Origin: Natronosalvus amylolyticus
GTDB lineage: Archaea; Halobacteriota; Halobacteria; Halobacteriales; Natrialbaceae
Direction: 5' to 3'
Length of the DNA stretch: 64,000 nucleotides
NCBI RefSeq assembly: GCF_024298845.1
Contig: NZ_CP101158.1
Location: 40,886-104,885 of the forward strand
In this document: piece after piece, positions 35,054 through 45,167 of the stretch
How the letters are laid out: each line of letters opens with the position of its first letter
How positions within the stretch are numbered: the first letter of the stretch is position 1
Notes under the pieces: generated by a model
The model's input: only the letters and a program-made list of their open reading frames with translations
What the model was told of the DNA's origin: nothing
Database searches by the model: none
Made by a program: the position numbers and the translations under genes

Positions 35054-36277
35054 GTGAGTCAGCCCGACCAGATCAATTGGTCGCGAATGTCTCTCGAGGA
35101 ACTCCAAGAGTACTGGAACGCCCACATTGAACTCGAACTCGAGCGCGAGGGATTCGACCCAGAGCGCAAGCCGACCTACGAGGAGATCACCGAAGCTGGC
35201 TACTCTGGAATTTCGTACGCCCTTCGAGAGCACCACAATATGACGCTCTCGCAGTTTCTCGCCACAGTCGGGTATGCAGACCCATCTTCGGACGCTTACA
35301 CCTGGGGTATAGGCGACGAAACCACCATTGAAGAACTCGAGTCGTACGTTCGAACGATTGATCGACGTCGAGGCCTCGCCAAGTCGACTGTCGATACCAA
35401 ACGAGCGCGACTCGCTCAGTTCGCGCGCGTGTACGCAGACATCCATGGACAAGCCGACCTGGTAGAACGCGTCGGTGATGGGGCGAACCGACAGGAAGAA
35501 ATTCAGCGTCTGCTCGCTGTCTTCGACGAATTCCACCGCGACCTCGAGAGTGACGCGTCGAAGTTGAAGTACTACGGCGACGTGAACCAGTTTTACGACC
35601 ACCTCGAGCGTCGGGCGAAAGGCGCGTTCAATCCTGTCTCGGGAATCAAAGCCGAGTACAACTGGCAACGCGGCGATCCAAACAACCAGCCACTCACCAC
35701 GCGACAGGTTCGCCGTCTGTACGAGGTAGCCGACGACCCTGCGGAGAAAATCCTCGTCCTGGGGCTATGTGCCTGGGGTCTCAGACGAAACGAGGTGGCC
35801 TCGCTGCATCACTCACAACTCGTTCTCGAGACCGACGACCCGCATATTGCGTTCGAAAACCGAAAGAACGGCCCTGGGACGGTGGCACTGCTATATGGCG
35901 TCGACGAACTGGTTGATCGAATCGACTGGCTGGGTGGCCGTGATCGGGACTGGAACGGCTATGTGTTCCCCTCGAGAGCCTCACAATCCGGGCACATCAT
36001 CGGCGGGACTGTCCAGAGCCGGTTCCAGAATCTCGCCGATCGGGCCGACGTCCAGGTGGGTGGCGAACTGCCGACCTCGAAAATGGGGCGTCGATTCTGG
36101 TACACGACGTATCTCAAAGCCCAGAAACAACTGCTCGAGAGTCTCGACGTAATCGCAGGCGAACAGGGTAGTTCGGACCCATCCGTCGTGTTGAACAACT
36201 ATCTCTCGGAAGCCGAACGGCGGAAGTACCGGCGGGAATTCATGCGAGAGCGACTCTCAGATGCCTTCGAAGGATAA
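35054..36277 (+). CDS. Tyrosine recombinase/integrase family protein
   Basis: The GTG at 35054 gives 407 residues; ATG 35087 and an ATG at 34964 are alternatives. The N-terminal helical SAM-like domain (about 120-210) precedes the catalytic domain with Arg I in GLCAWGLRRNEVASL (about 268). The second region is SKMGRRFWYTTYLKAQ, where the usual H-x-x-R is not standard. The candidate Tyr is in VLNNYLSEAERRK. It may be a diverged or inactive integrase. It separates CBASS from the restriction operon. Confidence 0.78.
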   Translation: MSQPDQINWSRMSLEELQEYWNAHIELELEREGFDPERKPTYEEITEAGYSGISYALREHHNMTLSQFLATVGYADPSSDAYTWGIGDETTIEELESYVRTIDRRRGLAKSTVDTKRARLAQFARVYADIHGQADLVERVGDGANRQEEIQRLLAVFDEFHRDLESDASKLKYYGDVNQFYDHLERRAKGAFNPVSGIKAEYNWQRGDPNNQPLTTRQVRRLYEVADDPAEKILVLGLCAWGLRRNEVASLHHSQLVLETDDPHIAFENRKNGPGTVALLYGVDELVDRIDWLGGRDRDWNGYVFPSRASQSGHIIGGTVQSRFQNLADRADVQVGGELPTSKMGRRFWYTTYLKAQKQLLESLDVIAGEQGSSDPSVVLNNYLSEAERRKYRREFMRERLSDAFEG

Positions 36278-36403
36278 TCACGTTCTGATTTTTCTTTCCG
36301 CTACGGCCCCGCACCCTGACAAATGAAAGGTGGAATTAAAACCCACCCTCGTGCTGAAAACGGATCGTTGTCGGTTTATGTTTGAAATTTAGGGTGTGAC
36401 AAT

Positions 36404-37147
36404 TCAGACACTCAGAGTGTTTCCGTTCACACGGAGCCACCTTCGGCGTTCCTCGTAGTCCGGGATGAGTGCTCCAACTGTATTCCAGAACGAGTCGGAA
36501 TGATCATCGTGAACGGAGTGAGCCAACTCATGAACGAGAACGTAGTCTTGTATCCGGACGGGGGCACGGACCAATCGCCAATTGAGGCGGACAGTACCGT
36601 CTTCATACTCTCCCCATCGCCCGTCAATCTCACCAACGTCCACGGGTACGTCTTCAAGCCCCAACCTTGACTCGAATCGAGTCGCCCGTTCGGGGAGTTC
36701 CTGGTCGGCCTGCTCGATAAACCAGTCGACAACTGCCTGGCGTTTTCTCCGAATGCTCACCTCGTCACCACCTTTTTCAAAACGATGGGTTTGAAGGGTG
36801 AATTTCTGTTCGTCGAAAGATAGCTCCGGTTGGGAGACGTCCGCCTCGACAACCTCGAGCGGATACTGCCGACCACGATACTGAAGTTTCTCGCCGCTCA
36901 TGTACTCTTTCGGATACGGCGGTCCCTCCTGCTCTTTCAGCCCATACAGCTTCTCGAGCAGCCACTCTTGCCGAGATTCGAGTACCTCCTCCACATCAGC
37001 AGTTGTTGCGGTCATCGGCGCTGTAACCGTCACCTCGAGAGATTCGTCGATCGAGAGCTCCATCGTCTCCCTGTTCTCCGACCAATCAATCGTGTACGGA
37101 ACGACCGTTTGCCCGATATGATGGTGCCGTTTAAATCGTTCACTCAT
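36404..37147 (-). CDS. YgjP/WLM-like metallopeptidase linked to type I restriction
   Basis: The 247-residue protein ends with YVLVHELAHSVHDDHSDSFW, the HExxH zinc site plus the downstream His of the YgjP (DUF45) family. Such genes are often linked to type I restriction loci. Its start overlaps the hsdR stop by ATGA, so it is the last gene of the hsdM-S-R operon. It may act on HsdR or another partner; the substrate is not known. Confidence 0.88.
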   Translation of the reverse strand: MSERFKRHHHIGQTVVPYTIDWSENRETMELSIDESLEVTVTAPMTATTADVEEVLESRQEWLLEKLYGLKEQEGPPYPKEYMSGEKLQYRGRQYPLEVVEADVSQPELSFDEQKFTLQTHRFEKGGDEVSIRRKRQAVVDWFIEQADQELPERATRFESRLGLEDVPVDVGEIDGRWGEYEDGTVRLNWRLVRAPVRIQDYVLVHELAHSVHDDHSDSFWNTVGALIPDYEERRRWLRVNGNTLSV

Positions 37148-40110
37148 TGGTAGTGAGCACGCGCCAATTCGATGACGCGGTTCGTCAGCTCTTTGCGTTC
37201 ATCACCCGAGAGGCCTATTTCAGACCGGTACAGGTCTCCAGTCACCTCCTTCCGCATTCGGTTCTGGAGGTGCGACCGCTCTTTCCATTCAACCTTCGTC
37301 ACGAACCCCTCAACGGTCTCAACCAAATCTGCAGTGAGCTCAATGAAGTCTTCATCTCCAACGTCGTGGTCTCCCAGCACGTCCTCAACGGCGTGATAGA
37401 ACGAGAGGTCGGTTTCGTCACGGAGTCCTTTACTCCGAGCCGCTTTGTCGCGTGAACGTATCTCGTCCATTAGTGATCGAAGTTGTTCGATCGTTTCACG
37501 TTCGCTTCGGCGTCCTTCACGATACTCCTCGATGAGTTCTTCAAGCCGCTCTCTGAGCGACCCATACTGAACAGGGTCTTCGTCGAACCGGACGTTGATT
37601 TCGTGCTTGATAGCATTCTGCATCTCACTTGCCCGAGCTTCGTCGCTCTCTAGGTCTTGAAGTTTAGCATCGAACTCAACCTCGTCCATGATGGAAACGG
37701 GCTCCTCGTTCAGAATCTCGATACCCTGCGAAGTAATGTGATCCTGGATGAGCTTCCGCACCTTCGCTCCCGCCCCCTCGAGATTCATACTCTCGTCACG
37801 ATAGCGTTCCTTGGCCTTGCCATAGATCGTGCTGAGCTGGTCCAAGTCGTCGCGGTACGGGTTCGCCATCGGATCCGGCAAGATGATATCCATCAGTTGC
37901 GAGAAGCGCTTGAACGCGTTCTTGAACTCGATTCGTCGGTCATCAGGCTCGAGCGATTGGACACAAGCCTCAACATCATCGAGGTCTTCGAAGAACGAGA
38001 CCGCTTTGCTGTGTGCCGCCTCAAGGTCAGGCTGCTTGTCCGCAACCGGCACCATCGCCCGCTCGACGTCCTTCGAACTGAACATCGCAAGCGCCTCCTT
38101 CAACTCGTCCGAGACACCGTAGTAGTCGATGATGAGCCCGTGGGTCTTCTCCTCGAACGGCCGGTTCACACGGGCGATTGCCTGCAACAGGCTGTGCTCC
38201 CGCAGCGGCTTGTCGAGATACATCACCTGGGCCACCGGGGCGTCGAAACCCGTCAGGAGCATATCACAGACGATGAGCAACTCGACTTCGCCGTTCGGAT
38301 CGACGAACGACTCCTTGTACTGGCTCTTCTGTGAATCGGTGGGAGTCCATTTTTTGATGGGCTCGGGGTCATTGTGCCCCTCAGAGACGATGACCCGTGA
38401 CTCCGGCCCATTCAGACTGTCAAGGGTCTCCTTGTATCGGATCGCCGCCTCCTTGCTGGTGGTGATGACCATGCCTTTGAACGGCGGAGGCAACTCGTTC
38501 TCGAAGTGTTCGATGATGTCCAGCGCGACGCGGTCAATTCGGGGCTGGGCCTCAGCGAGGTCTTGCGTACGAGCGTACCGTTTTTGGATTTCCGCCTTCT
38601 CCTCGTCAGTCTTGTCCGAGAAGATGCGATCGAACAGGCGATCCAACGTCTCCCCCTCGAGGTGGATGTCCGCGAGACGGCCCTGATACAGGATCTCGAC
38701 TGTCGCGCCGTCATCCAGCGACTGGTCGATCGTGTACGTGTCGATGTAGTTCCCGAACGTCCGGCGAGTGTTGATCTCGTCTTTCTCGATAGGCGTGCCG
38801 GTGAACCCGACATAGAACGCGTTCGGAAGCGCCGTTCGCATGTTGTTCGCAAGTTCCTTGTCCTGCGTCCGGTGGGCCTCGTCGGCCATCACGTAGACGT
38901 TCTCGTTACGGGAGAGCACCGGAAAGTCCTCTTCGTCATCAGTGGTCTGGAACTTGTGGATCAGCGTCGTAATTGTCTCGCCCGCATCGTACGAGAGCCG
39001 GTCGCGAAGGTCGTCGATACTCTCGGCCTTCTTCGGGTTCGGGAAGCCACACCGCTCGAACGTCGCGTGAATCTGGTCATTGAGTGCTCGTCGATCCGTG
39101 ACCAGCAGAAGCGTCGGGTCGTCCTTGAGTCGGCGCAGCTTCAGCGCGAGAAAGAGCATCGTTAGCGACTTCCCTGAGCCCTGGGTGTGCCAGACGACAC
39201 CTCCTTGTGCCTCGCGCCGGCCGCGCTTGTCGATCCGCTCGAGTGCCTTCCGAACCGCACGGTACTGCTGATAGCGGGCAACCATCTTGATTGCACCACT
39301 CTGGCGGTTCTCGAACACCGTGAAGTGTCGCAACAGGTCCAGCAAACGCGATGGCTCAAACAGCGCGTAGAGCATGCGGTACTGATCCGGGAGGTACCCC
39401 TCGAGGTCGAACAGCTCAATCAGTTCGTCATCCTTGAGCGGGTAGGCGTCCCGCCATGGCTTGTACTGATCCTTCGGCGTTCCGTAGGTGCCCATAACCG
39501 CTCCCTCCATCCAGGTGGCGACCGAGAACTGGTTGTATCGGAACAGTTCCTCGGCCCCCTCCGACTCTCCGTCGCGTTCGTTTTGATAACGGGTGAGCTG
39601 ATCGAGCGCCTCCGACCGCGGCTCCGGAATCTGTGGGCTCTTGCACTCAACGACGCCAAGCGGGATGCCGTTGACGAACAGCACGATGTCGGGCTTGACG
39701 ACCTCGACCGGCCCGGCGACTCGGAACTGGTTGAGCGCGAAGAAGTCGTTGTTCTCGGGGTTCTCGTAGTCGATGTACTGGACCGTCTGGTGTTGCTTGC
39801 CGTGGCCGCGGTCCTGCTCGACGGAGATGTGGCGGACGAGCTTCTCGTGGATCTGTTCGTTCTCGTCCATCGTGCTCGTCCCGGCGACCTGCTGAATCTC
39901 GTGGACGGCCGTGTGCAGATTGTTCTCGTTGAGCCACGGGTTCAAGCGCTCGACAGCCTTGCGCAGCCGCGGTTCGAGTACAGCTGAGGACTCCGTCTCT
40001 CTGGGATCGATCCAAGTGGACTGTTGCTGATCGACGACCTCCCAGCCGAGTCGCTGGAGGGCTTCGAGAGCAGGGCGTTCGGACTCGGCGTACTCGTCTG
40101 GCATAGTCAC
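37144..40110 (-). CDS. hsdR: Type I restriction enzyme R subunit
   Basis: The 988-residue protein has the N-terminal PD-(D/E)XK nuclease (KPDIVLFVNGIPLGVVECKS, about 140-160). An SF2 translocase follows with Walker A HTQGSGKSLTMLFLALKL (about 308), DEAH box MADEAHRTQ (about 408) and motif III FTGTPIEKDE (about 434). Helicase C-terminal and coupling domains complete it. HsdR cuts DNA after ATP-driven translocation when the site is unmethylated. The GTG start overlaps the hsdS stop by GTGA; an ATG two codons later is the alternative. Confidence 0.95.
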   Translation of the reverse strand: MTMPDEYAESERPALEALQRLGWEVVDQQQSTWIDPRETESSAVLEPRLRKAVERLNPWLNENNLHTAVHEIQQVAGTSTMDENEQIHEKLVRHISVEQDRGHGKQHQTVQYIDYENPENNDFFALNQFRVAGPVEVVKPDIVLFVNGIPLGVVECKSPQIPEPRSEALDQLTRYQNERDGESEGAEELFRYNQFSVATWMEGAVMGTYGTPKDQYKPWRDAYPLKDDELIELFDLEGYLPDQYRMLYALFEPSRLLDLLRHFTVFENRQSGAIKMVARYQQYRAVRKALERIDKRGRREAQGGVVWHTQGSGKSLTMLFLALKLRRLKDDPTLLLVTDRRALNDQIHATFERCGFPNPKKAESIDDLRDRLSYDAGETITTLIHKFQTTDDEEDFPVLSRNENVYVMADEAHRTQDKELANNMRTALPNAFYVGFTGTPIEKDEINTRRTFGNYIDTYTIDQSLDDGATVEILYQGRLADIHLEGETLDRLFDRIFSDKTDEEKAEIQKRYARTQDLAEAQPRIDRVALDIIEHFENELPPPFKGMVITTSKEAAIRYKETLDSLNGPESRVIVSEGHNDPEPIKKWTPTDSQKSQYKESFVDPNGEVELLIVCDMLLTGFDAPVAQVMYLDKPLREHSLLQAIARVNRPFEEKTHGLIIDYYGVSDELKEALAMFSSKDVERAMVPVADKQPDLEAAHSKAVSFFEDLDDVEACVQSLEPDDRRIEFKNAFKRFSQLMDIILPDPMANPYRDDLDQLSTIYGKAKERYRDESMNLEGAGAKVRKLIQDHITSQGIEILNEEPVSIMDEVEFDAKLQDLESDEARASEMQNAIKHEINVRFDEDPVQYGSLRERLEELIEEYREGRRSERETIEQLRSLMDEIRSRDKAARSKGLRDETDLSFYHAVEDVLGDHDVGDEDFIELTADLVETVEGFVTKVEWKERSHLQNRMRKEVTGDLYRSEIGLSGDERKELTNRVIELARAHYQ

Positions 40111-41459
40111 TCGGTGTTGACGCGGACCTTCCCTGTGAGGAGATCCTGCATGAGGCCGCGTTTGAGGTCTTGAAGCGATTTCTTTGTTTTTCGCTCCTGT
40201 TCGATATTCTGATCCACAGTCTCTAGTATTGACACTATTTCCTTTTGTTCATCAATTGGCGGGAGTGGAAGAAGAATACTGGAATATTCTCCCGTGTTGA
40301 TGTTCTCTTGTGCGCCTTGTCGCGTGATTCGAGATACCCAGCGATCATAGTTATTTGTCTGTGTAAAATAAAAAGCGAACTTGGGGTGAATGCGCGTCTG
40401 ATCAAACTGAAATCGGATCAGATAACCAGCATATGCCGCCTCGGGATGGTCTTCTTGATAGAGGAGTGTCTTGCCGACTGTGGCACCGGTCCTCGCAAAC
40501 ACCAAGTCTCCAGGTTTCAGTTCGTATCCATCAGATACATCCCGTGAGATACTTTTAGGATCTTCTTCCTTGAGATGACCATCGTCAGCGATATCTGTAA
40601 TTCGAAGATATCGAGGCTTTTCAGTATCGAACTCCTCTGCGCTGGCATTCACTCCGTATGCCGAATTCTCTGTGAGTTCACCGAGTCGCTCTGTTTCCCA
40701 ACTTTCTGGAATCTGTCCAATAGTTGTCTGGTCCATTCCGGTGTTGACACCACCGGCCTTGTCGGCCGACTCTCCTAGATCAAGTATCCGTTCATGTTCG
40801 ACCGCACCTTGGTGGAAGAGTTCCTGAAGCAACCCCTTGCGTAATTCTCCCCGTTTCTCGATGATCTCGATTGTCTGTTGAATCTGCTCGTCGACCGTTG
40901 AGAGGATGTCGGCGATACGGCGCTGTTCTGGGAGAGTAGGTAGCGGTAGCCGAAGCTTCTCAAATGAAGACTGCTTTACTCGCTTGTGACTGTTCGTACT
41001 GGACGCAGACGTCACTTTTGGATTGCTAGTGAATTCGTAACTACCGAAATAATAGTGGTAAAAATCAAGTTCAAGAGATCTCTTTGGTAATAGAGGCCAG
41101 TATTCGGTCGAACATATTGCGGGGAGGCTATGATCCTGTTTAACTCTCCAAAATCGTCGTTTTCGGATATTCAGCTTGGGGAACAGGATTGTGTCTTTTG
41201 GAACTCGGTATTTTTTACTCCCAATCTCGGACGCGAGGGTTTGAATAGGTTCTTGACCGGAATCGTACGCTGGCATTGAGTAGAGCATCACCTCGGACCC
41301 CGAGTCCAATCCACTAGGATCAAACGAATTTTTCTCTATCTCGAAAAGTTCCTTAACTGGGTAGATCTCCCAATCCTCGGGCAGCATGATCTCTCGTGGC
41401 CCTAATTGAACGATCTCATATCCGTCACGGGGATCTCCGAGGGCTACTTCACTGGTCAT
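40107..41459 (-). CDS. hsdS: Type I restriction specificity subunit
   Basis: The 450-residue protein has two target recognition domains. Each is followed by a coiled spacer: LRLPLPTLPEQRRIADILST (about 172-192) and ILLPLPPIDEQKEIVSILET (about 395-415). This is the two-TRD layout that reads a bipartite site and holds two HsdM. Target domains have lower GC than the spacers, as expected when domains are swapped. It overlaps hsdM and hsdR by 4 bases. Confidence 0.95.
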   Translation of the reverse strand: MTSEVALGDPRDGYEIVQLGPREIMLPEDWEIYPVKELFEIEKNSFDPSGLDSGSEVMLYSMPAYDSGQEPIQTLASEIGSKKYRVPKDTILFPKLNIRKRRFWRVKQDHSLPAICSTEYWPLLPKRSLELDFYHYYFGSYEFTSNPKVTSASSTNSHKRVKQSSFEKLRLPLPTLPEQRRIADILSTVDEQIQQTIEIIEKRGELRKGLLQELFHQGAVEHERILDLGESADKAGGVNTGMDQTTIGQIPESWETERLGELTENSAYGVNASAEEFDTEKPRYLRITDIADDGHLKEEDPKSISRDVSDGYELKPGDLVFARTGATVGKTLLYQEDHPEAAYAGYLIRFQFDQTRIHPKFAFYFTQTNNYDRWVSRITRQGAQENINTGEYSSILLPLPPIDEQKEIVSILETVDQNIEQERKTKKSLQDLKRGLMQDLLTGKVRVNTE

Positions 41460-43018
41460 CGATACTCCAATTCCCCCATGTACTGCTCAAGTTTCTCGTC
41501 GGTTTTCTGACGCTCCTCGGCCAGTCGATCCAACTCCCGTAGCTTCTCGCTCACGTCGATCGGCTCCTCGGGTTCGGTAGTATCAACGTATCGTGGGACG
41601 TTCAGGTTCCAGTCGTTTTCCTCGATCTCCTCCAGATCAACCAGCCGACTGTGGTGGTCTTCCTCCCGACCAACCTGGAACGTCTCGGCGAGGTACTCGA
41701 CACCGTCGTCGGTCAGTCGGTTCTGATTCGAGAGTTCTTCGAACACCTGCACCTCGGAGTCCCGAAGCGTCTGGTCCTCGGCGTAAATGAAGTGCACCTT
41801 GCCCTCGCGTTCTGCGGGCTTGTCCTTGTTCAGAATCAGGATACACCCCGGCGACGAGGTGTTGTAGAACAGGTTCTCCGGGAGCGCGATCACGGCCTCA
41901 ACGAGGTCGTCCTCCAGGATCGGCTTGCGGATCTTCTTCTCCGAGCGCGAGCGGAACAGCACGCCATTATCCATGACGACGCCCGCCTTCCCGGTCTCGT
42001 TCAGCGAGGCGATCATGAGCTGGATCCACGTCCAGTCGCCACGGTTCGACGGCGGGAGCCCGTACGGGAAGCGGTTGTACGGCTCGTTGTCCTCGACCCA
42101 CTCCTTGTTCCACTCCTTCTGGTTCCACATTGGGTTCGCGATGACCCGATCAAACACCTCGAGCTCGTCGTGTTTCGTGACGCGTTTGGGCTCCGTGATG
42201 GTATCGCCCTTCTCGATCTTCGCGTCGTACAGCTCGTGCAACAGGACGTTCATCTGGCCGATCGCCCAGGTGTTTAGGTTCTTCTCTTGGCCATACAGCG
42301 AGATGTCGTCCATCTCCCCGCCCGACTCGCGGATGTGCTCGGCGGAGTAGATGAGCATCCCGCCGGAGCCACAGCAGGGGTCGTAGACGCGATGGCCCGG
42401 CTCCGGATTCACGCACTTGACGATGAGACGGACGACCTCCCGCGGCGTGTAGAACTCGCCCCCCTTCTTGCCGGCGTCGTCGGCGAACTCGCGGATGAGG
42501 TACTCGTAGGCCCGCCCGAAGATGTCCGGATCCTCGAGATCCACGTTCCGGTACCGGTGCTTCGAGAAGTGCGAGACGAGGTCGGAGAGCAGTGAGTCGG
42601 GTAGCCTTTCCTTGTCGTTGAAATCGACCGTTGTGAGCACGCGGTCGGCGATAGGGTCGTTCTCGTCTTCGACCGTCGCGAGCGCCTTGTTTAGTGCTGC
42701 ACCGACGTCGGTCTCCTGCGCTTTGATGTGGTCCCACCGGGCGCGTTCGGGAATCCAGAACTCTTTGTGGAGGTCACGGTCGTCTCTGGCGGTCTCTATC
42801 GGTATCCCGAGCTCCTCGGCAACCTCTTCCGTTTCCTCCTCGAAGCGGTCGTTCGCCCGCTTGAGGAACAACAGTCCGAAGATGTAGTTCTTGTAATCTG
42901 CTGAGTCGATGCTGCCGCGCAGTTTGTCCGCAGCCGCCCACAGATGCTTCTCGAGCGTCTCGAGCGTGAGTATATCAGATTCCGTGCCAGGGAGCGTTGC
43001 CTGGTCGCTATCAGCCAT
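41456..43018 (-). CDS. hsdM: Type I DNA adenine methyltransferase subunit
   Basis: The ATG at 43018 gives 520 residues; an ATG at 43060 would add 14. An N-terminal helical HsdM domain (about 20-150) precedes the SAM-binding motif VYDPCCGSGGMLIYSAEHI (about 200). The catalytic motif appears as VIANPMWNQKEWNKEW, so the usual NPPF/Y/W is NPMW here. HsdM methylates the host site and with HsdS forms the core on which HsdR acts. First gene of the operon. Confidence 0.94.
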   Translation of the reverse strand: MADSDQATLPGTESDILTLETLEKHLWAAADKLRGSIDSADYKNYIFGLLFLKRANDRFEEETEEVAEELGIPIETARDDRDLHKEFWIPERARWDHIKAQETDVGAALNKALATVEDENDPIADRVLTTVDFNDKERLPDSLLSDLVSHFSKHRYRNVDLEDPDIFGRAYEYLIREFADDAGKKGGEFYTPREVVRLIVKCVNPEPGHRVYDPCCGSGGMLIYSAEHIRESGGEMDDISLYGQEKNLNTWAIGQMNVLLHELYDAKIEKGDTITEPKRVTKHDELEVFDRVIANPMWNQKEWNKEWVEDNEPYNRFPYGLPPSNRGDWTWIQLMIASLNETGKAGVVMDNGVLFRSRSEKKIRKPILEDDLVEAVIALPENLFYNTSSPGCILILNKDKPAEREGKVHFIYAEDQTLRDSEVQVFEELSNQNRLTDDGVEYLAETFQVGREEDHHSRLVDLEEIEENDWNLNVPRYVDTTEPEEPIDVSEKLRELDRLAEERQKTDEKLEQYMGELEYR

Positions 43019-43209
43019 ACATCTGGAATGATATCGCAAGGTAATAACACCAACGTCCACAGGATGTAGGGGGCCGACTCACCCTGTGGCTACACGCTAC
43101 GCTGTCGGGATTCAAAACTCCGAGTTAGTAGTCCCGGGCGGATTTTGACCACCAAAAGTCTGCGTTCGCCATCGCTCGGCGTTTTCCTGTTCGCTCCAGC
43201 ACAACTAAC

Positions 43210-43573
43210 CCTTGCAGGATTACGACAATGAGAGTGACCAGATCCCCTACTACGACGACCTCAGGCCAGTCGTTCTGAATAGTGGGATGCTTCGATGAGC
43301 AATCCGTTCGACGAACTCAACCTCGACGCTGAGGGCGAACCGGAACCAGAGCCAAATCCCAAGCATCGAACCACTCCCTTCGGGCGATATACCGGGCGAT
43401 ATTAGAGAACTCGAAGTTCGTCAGCGCCCGTAGTACGCCCGCAGCGAGGGTCGCGTCGAGTCCGAGTTGGCGCTGGCCAAAGACAAGACCAATCCTGAGA
43501 CGGTGGACAGATTACTCCACGAACACGACACCCCACACCTCCAGCACTCTCTAAAGAGAGCGCTCGAGAGGTT
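43210..43573 (+). pseudogene. Gene fragments including a 36-aa acidic ORF
   Basis: A 3' gene end (QDYDNESDQIPYYDDLRPVV...GMLR, stop 43296-43298) overlaps by ATGA a new start at 43295, MSNPFDELNLDAEGEPEPEP, open for 36 codons to 43405. Another 3' fragment reads LAKDKTNPETVDRLLHEHDT...ALERF to about 43571. These look like truncated pieces of an old operon. Nothing else is seen at 43061-43209. Confidence 0.45.
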
Positions 43574-43795
43574 TTGAAACAACTCTCGAAAGAGGCCGTA
43601 TCAATCCTGAGAGCGATTACGACCACCCTACGATGCACGGCGCGCGTCGAGCGGTCGGTTGGGACTCTACGACCCGACCAGTCCGAATGCGCACAGGAAG
43701 CGCTCCGACACACGTCAATCGAGACGACCCACGACTCGTATGTGGATCTGAAGACGAATGATTCAGCGAAGAGCATCGACGACGTGCGAAAATAG
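43574..43795 (+). pseudogene. Tyrosine integrase 3' remnant
   Basis: The frame ends with ALRHTSIETTHDSYVDLKTN, the C-terminal H-x-x-T...Tyr zone of haloarchaeal integrases. A neighbouring frame just upstream reads DHPTMHGARRAVG, the H-x-x-R motif. The gene is therefore frameshifted and lacks its N-terminus. Confidence 0.7.
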
Positions 43796-43842
43796 CCCTC
43801 CACCACGTTAACTTGTTCTGACGTTCTATTTACCTGGCCTAA

Positions 43843-43968
43843 ATGCGAAAGATCGGTTCCGATGAGCCAGACCCCACCACTCGAACCGCCTACGAAGCAG
43901 GTGTCAGTGCTGTGGGTCGTGGATACGTCATCGTCAAAGACAAACCTGCACGGAAAGTGACTTACTGA
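43843..43968 (+). CDS. Small ORF, possible fragment (41 aa)
   Basis: It encodes MRKIGSDEPDPTTRTAYEAG, then VSAVGRGYVIVKDKPARKVTY. The frame is clean and has haloarchaeal codon use, but it lies among integrase debris and may be a leftover piece. Confidence 0.35.
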   Translation: MRKIGSDEPDPTTRTAYEAGVSAVGRGYVIVKDKPARKVTY

Positions 43969-44118
43969 ACCCTGCATGGCAACACCTAATCGCACTATTT
44001 TACACCACTCTTTGTCGCCAATTTAGCTTTCACTAATATAATTGACCCTAGTAATATATACTGAAACGTTGTAGAATTGTCTGGTTGCCATCGAAAAACA
44101 AAGCAACCGGAAAGAAAA

Positions 44119-44250
44119 ATGATTGAAAATTGGATTCCATTCGTGTTTAGCTACAGCACCGAACAGTTCGTAACGCATATCGAGGTACTAGTATACCTCT
44201 TTGTAATCGCCATGTTCATCGCAGCGATCGCATCACTGTTCCGTGGGTAG
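44119..44250 (+). CDS. Small single-span membrane protein (43 aa)
   Basis: It encodes MIENWIPFVFSYSTEQFVTH followed by IEVLVYLFVIAMFIAAIASLFRG, one membrane span with a basic end. Such proteins are common in haloviruses and plasmids. No neighbour shares its strand closely. Confidence 0.45.
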   Translation: MIENWIPFVFSYSTEQFVTHIEVLVYLFVIAMFIAAIASLFRG

Positions 44251-44422
44251 CTAAACACTCACGTCGTTCTTTTGAGCGGTGAATTATCAATTACCCGTCT
44301 CAGCATTTCTTTCATGGACGACTAAGAGGCACAATCTAATCAAGAAATCGGCAGCGAAAGAGCGGGCGAAATCGAATCTCCCTACAGATTCAGATAGCAA
44401 CAGCGGCTCACAACAGTTCTGA

Positions 44423-45136
44423 TCGCCCGAACAACGGAGAGCCATCGTCGAGTACGTCGACGAACAGGCTCGAAAAGAAATCGACGAACACGGGATGGAT
44501 GCGTTCGAGGCCGTTCGGAACCGGGCACTGATCACCGTGATCGCGTACACGGGCGTTCGTGGAAGCGAGATACTGGCCGACTATCGCGATGATCGACGCG
44601 TCGGCCTCCGGTGGCACGCCGTCGACCTTGAGAACGGAACCATTCGCGTCTTAGGGAAGAGCCAGGAAACCGAAGACGTCGGTCTCACCGGGCAGACGAT
44701 CAAACCCCTGCATCAACTTCGCCGAATTATCGATCCGCCATCCGAAGGCTGGCCCGTGTTTCCCTCGAGGCATCCGCCGTCGCTATACAAGAGAATCGAG
44801 GAGGAAGGATACGACAAACCGGACGGTGACCCCTGGGATTTCATGCTCGAGAACGACATCGAACCGCCCGCAATGAGTACCTCCGGTACTCGGACGCTAT
44901 TCAAGCGACTCTCGAAGGAAGCCGACGTTCCTGGGTTGGATCTCGAGGCTGGAGAATATCTGACGTTGCACGGGGCTCGTCGAGGCGTCGGTGAAGCGCT
45001 GTATCGAGAACACGGTGCACAGCGAGCTCAACGAACGCTTCGTCACGCCGATCCAAAGACGACATCGAAGATGTACTCGCATATCGAAGCAAGCGAGTTG
45101 GGTGAAGACAATACGGCAGTTTTTGAAAGGGAGTGA
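44423..45136 (+). pseudogene. N-terminally truncated tyrosine integrase
   Basis: The open frame begins right after a TGA at 44420-44422 and reads PEQRRAIVEYVDEQARKEID before the first ATG at 44495 (213 residues from there). The catalytic domain is good: Arg in YTGVRGSEIL, His/Arg in YLTLHGARRGVGEAL, and RHADPKTTSKMYSHIE with the Tyr. The core-binding domain is missing, so it probably cannot recombine alone. It is a second integrase scar in this interval. Confidence 0.75.
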
Positions 45137-45167
45137 GGGCCTTCTAATTGTTTTTGAGGACACCCTT

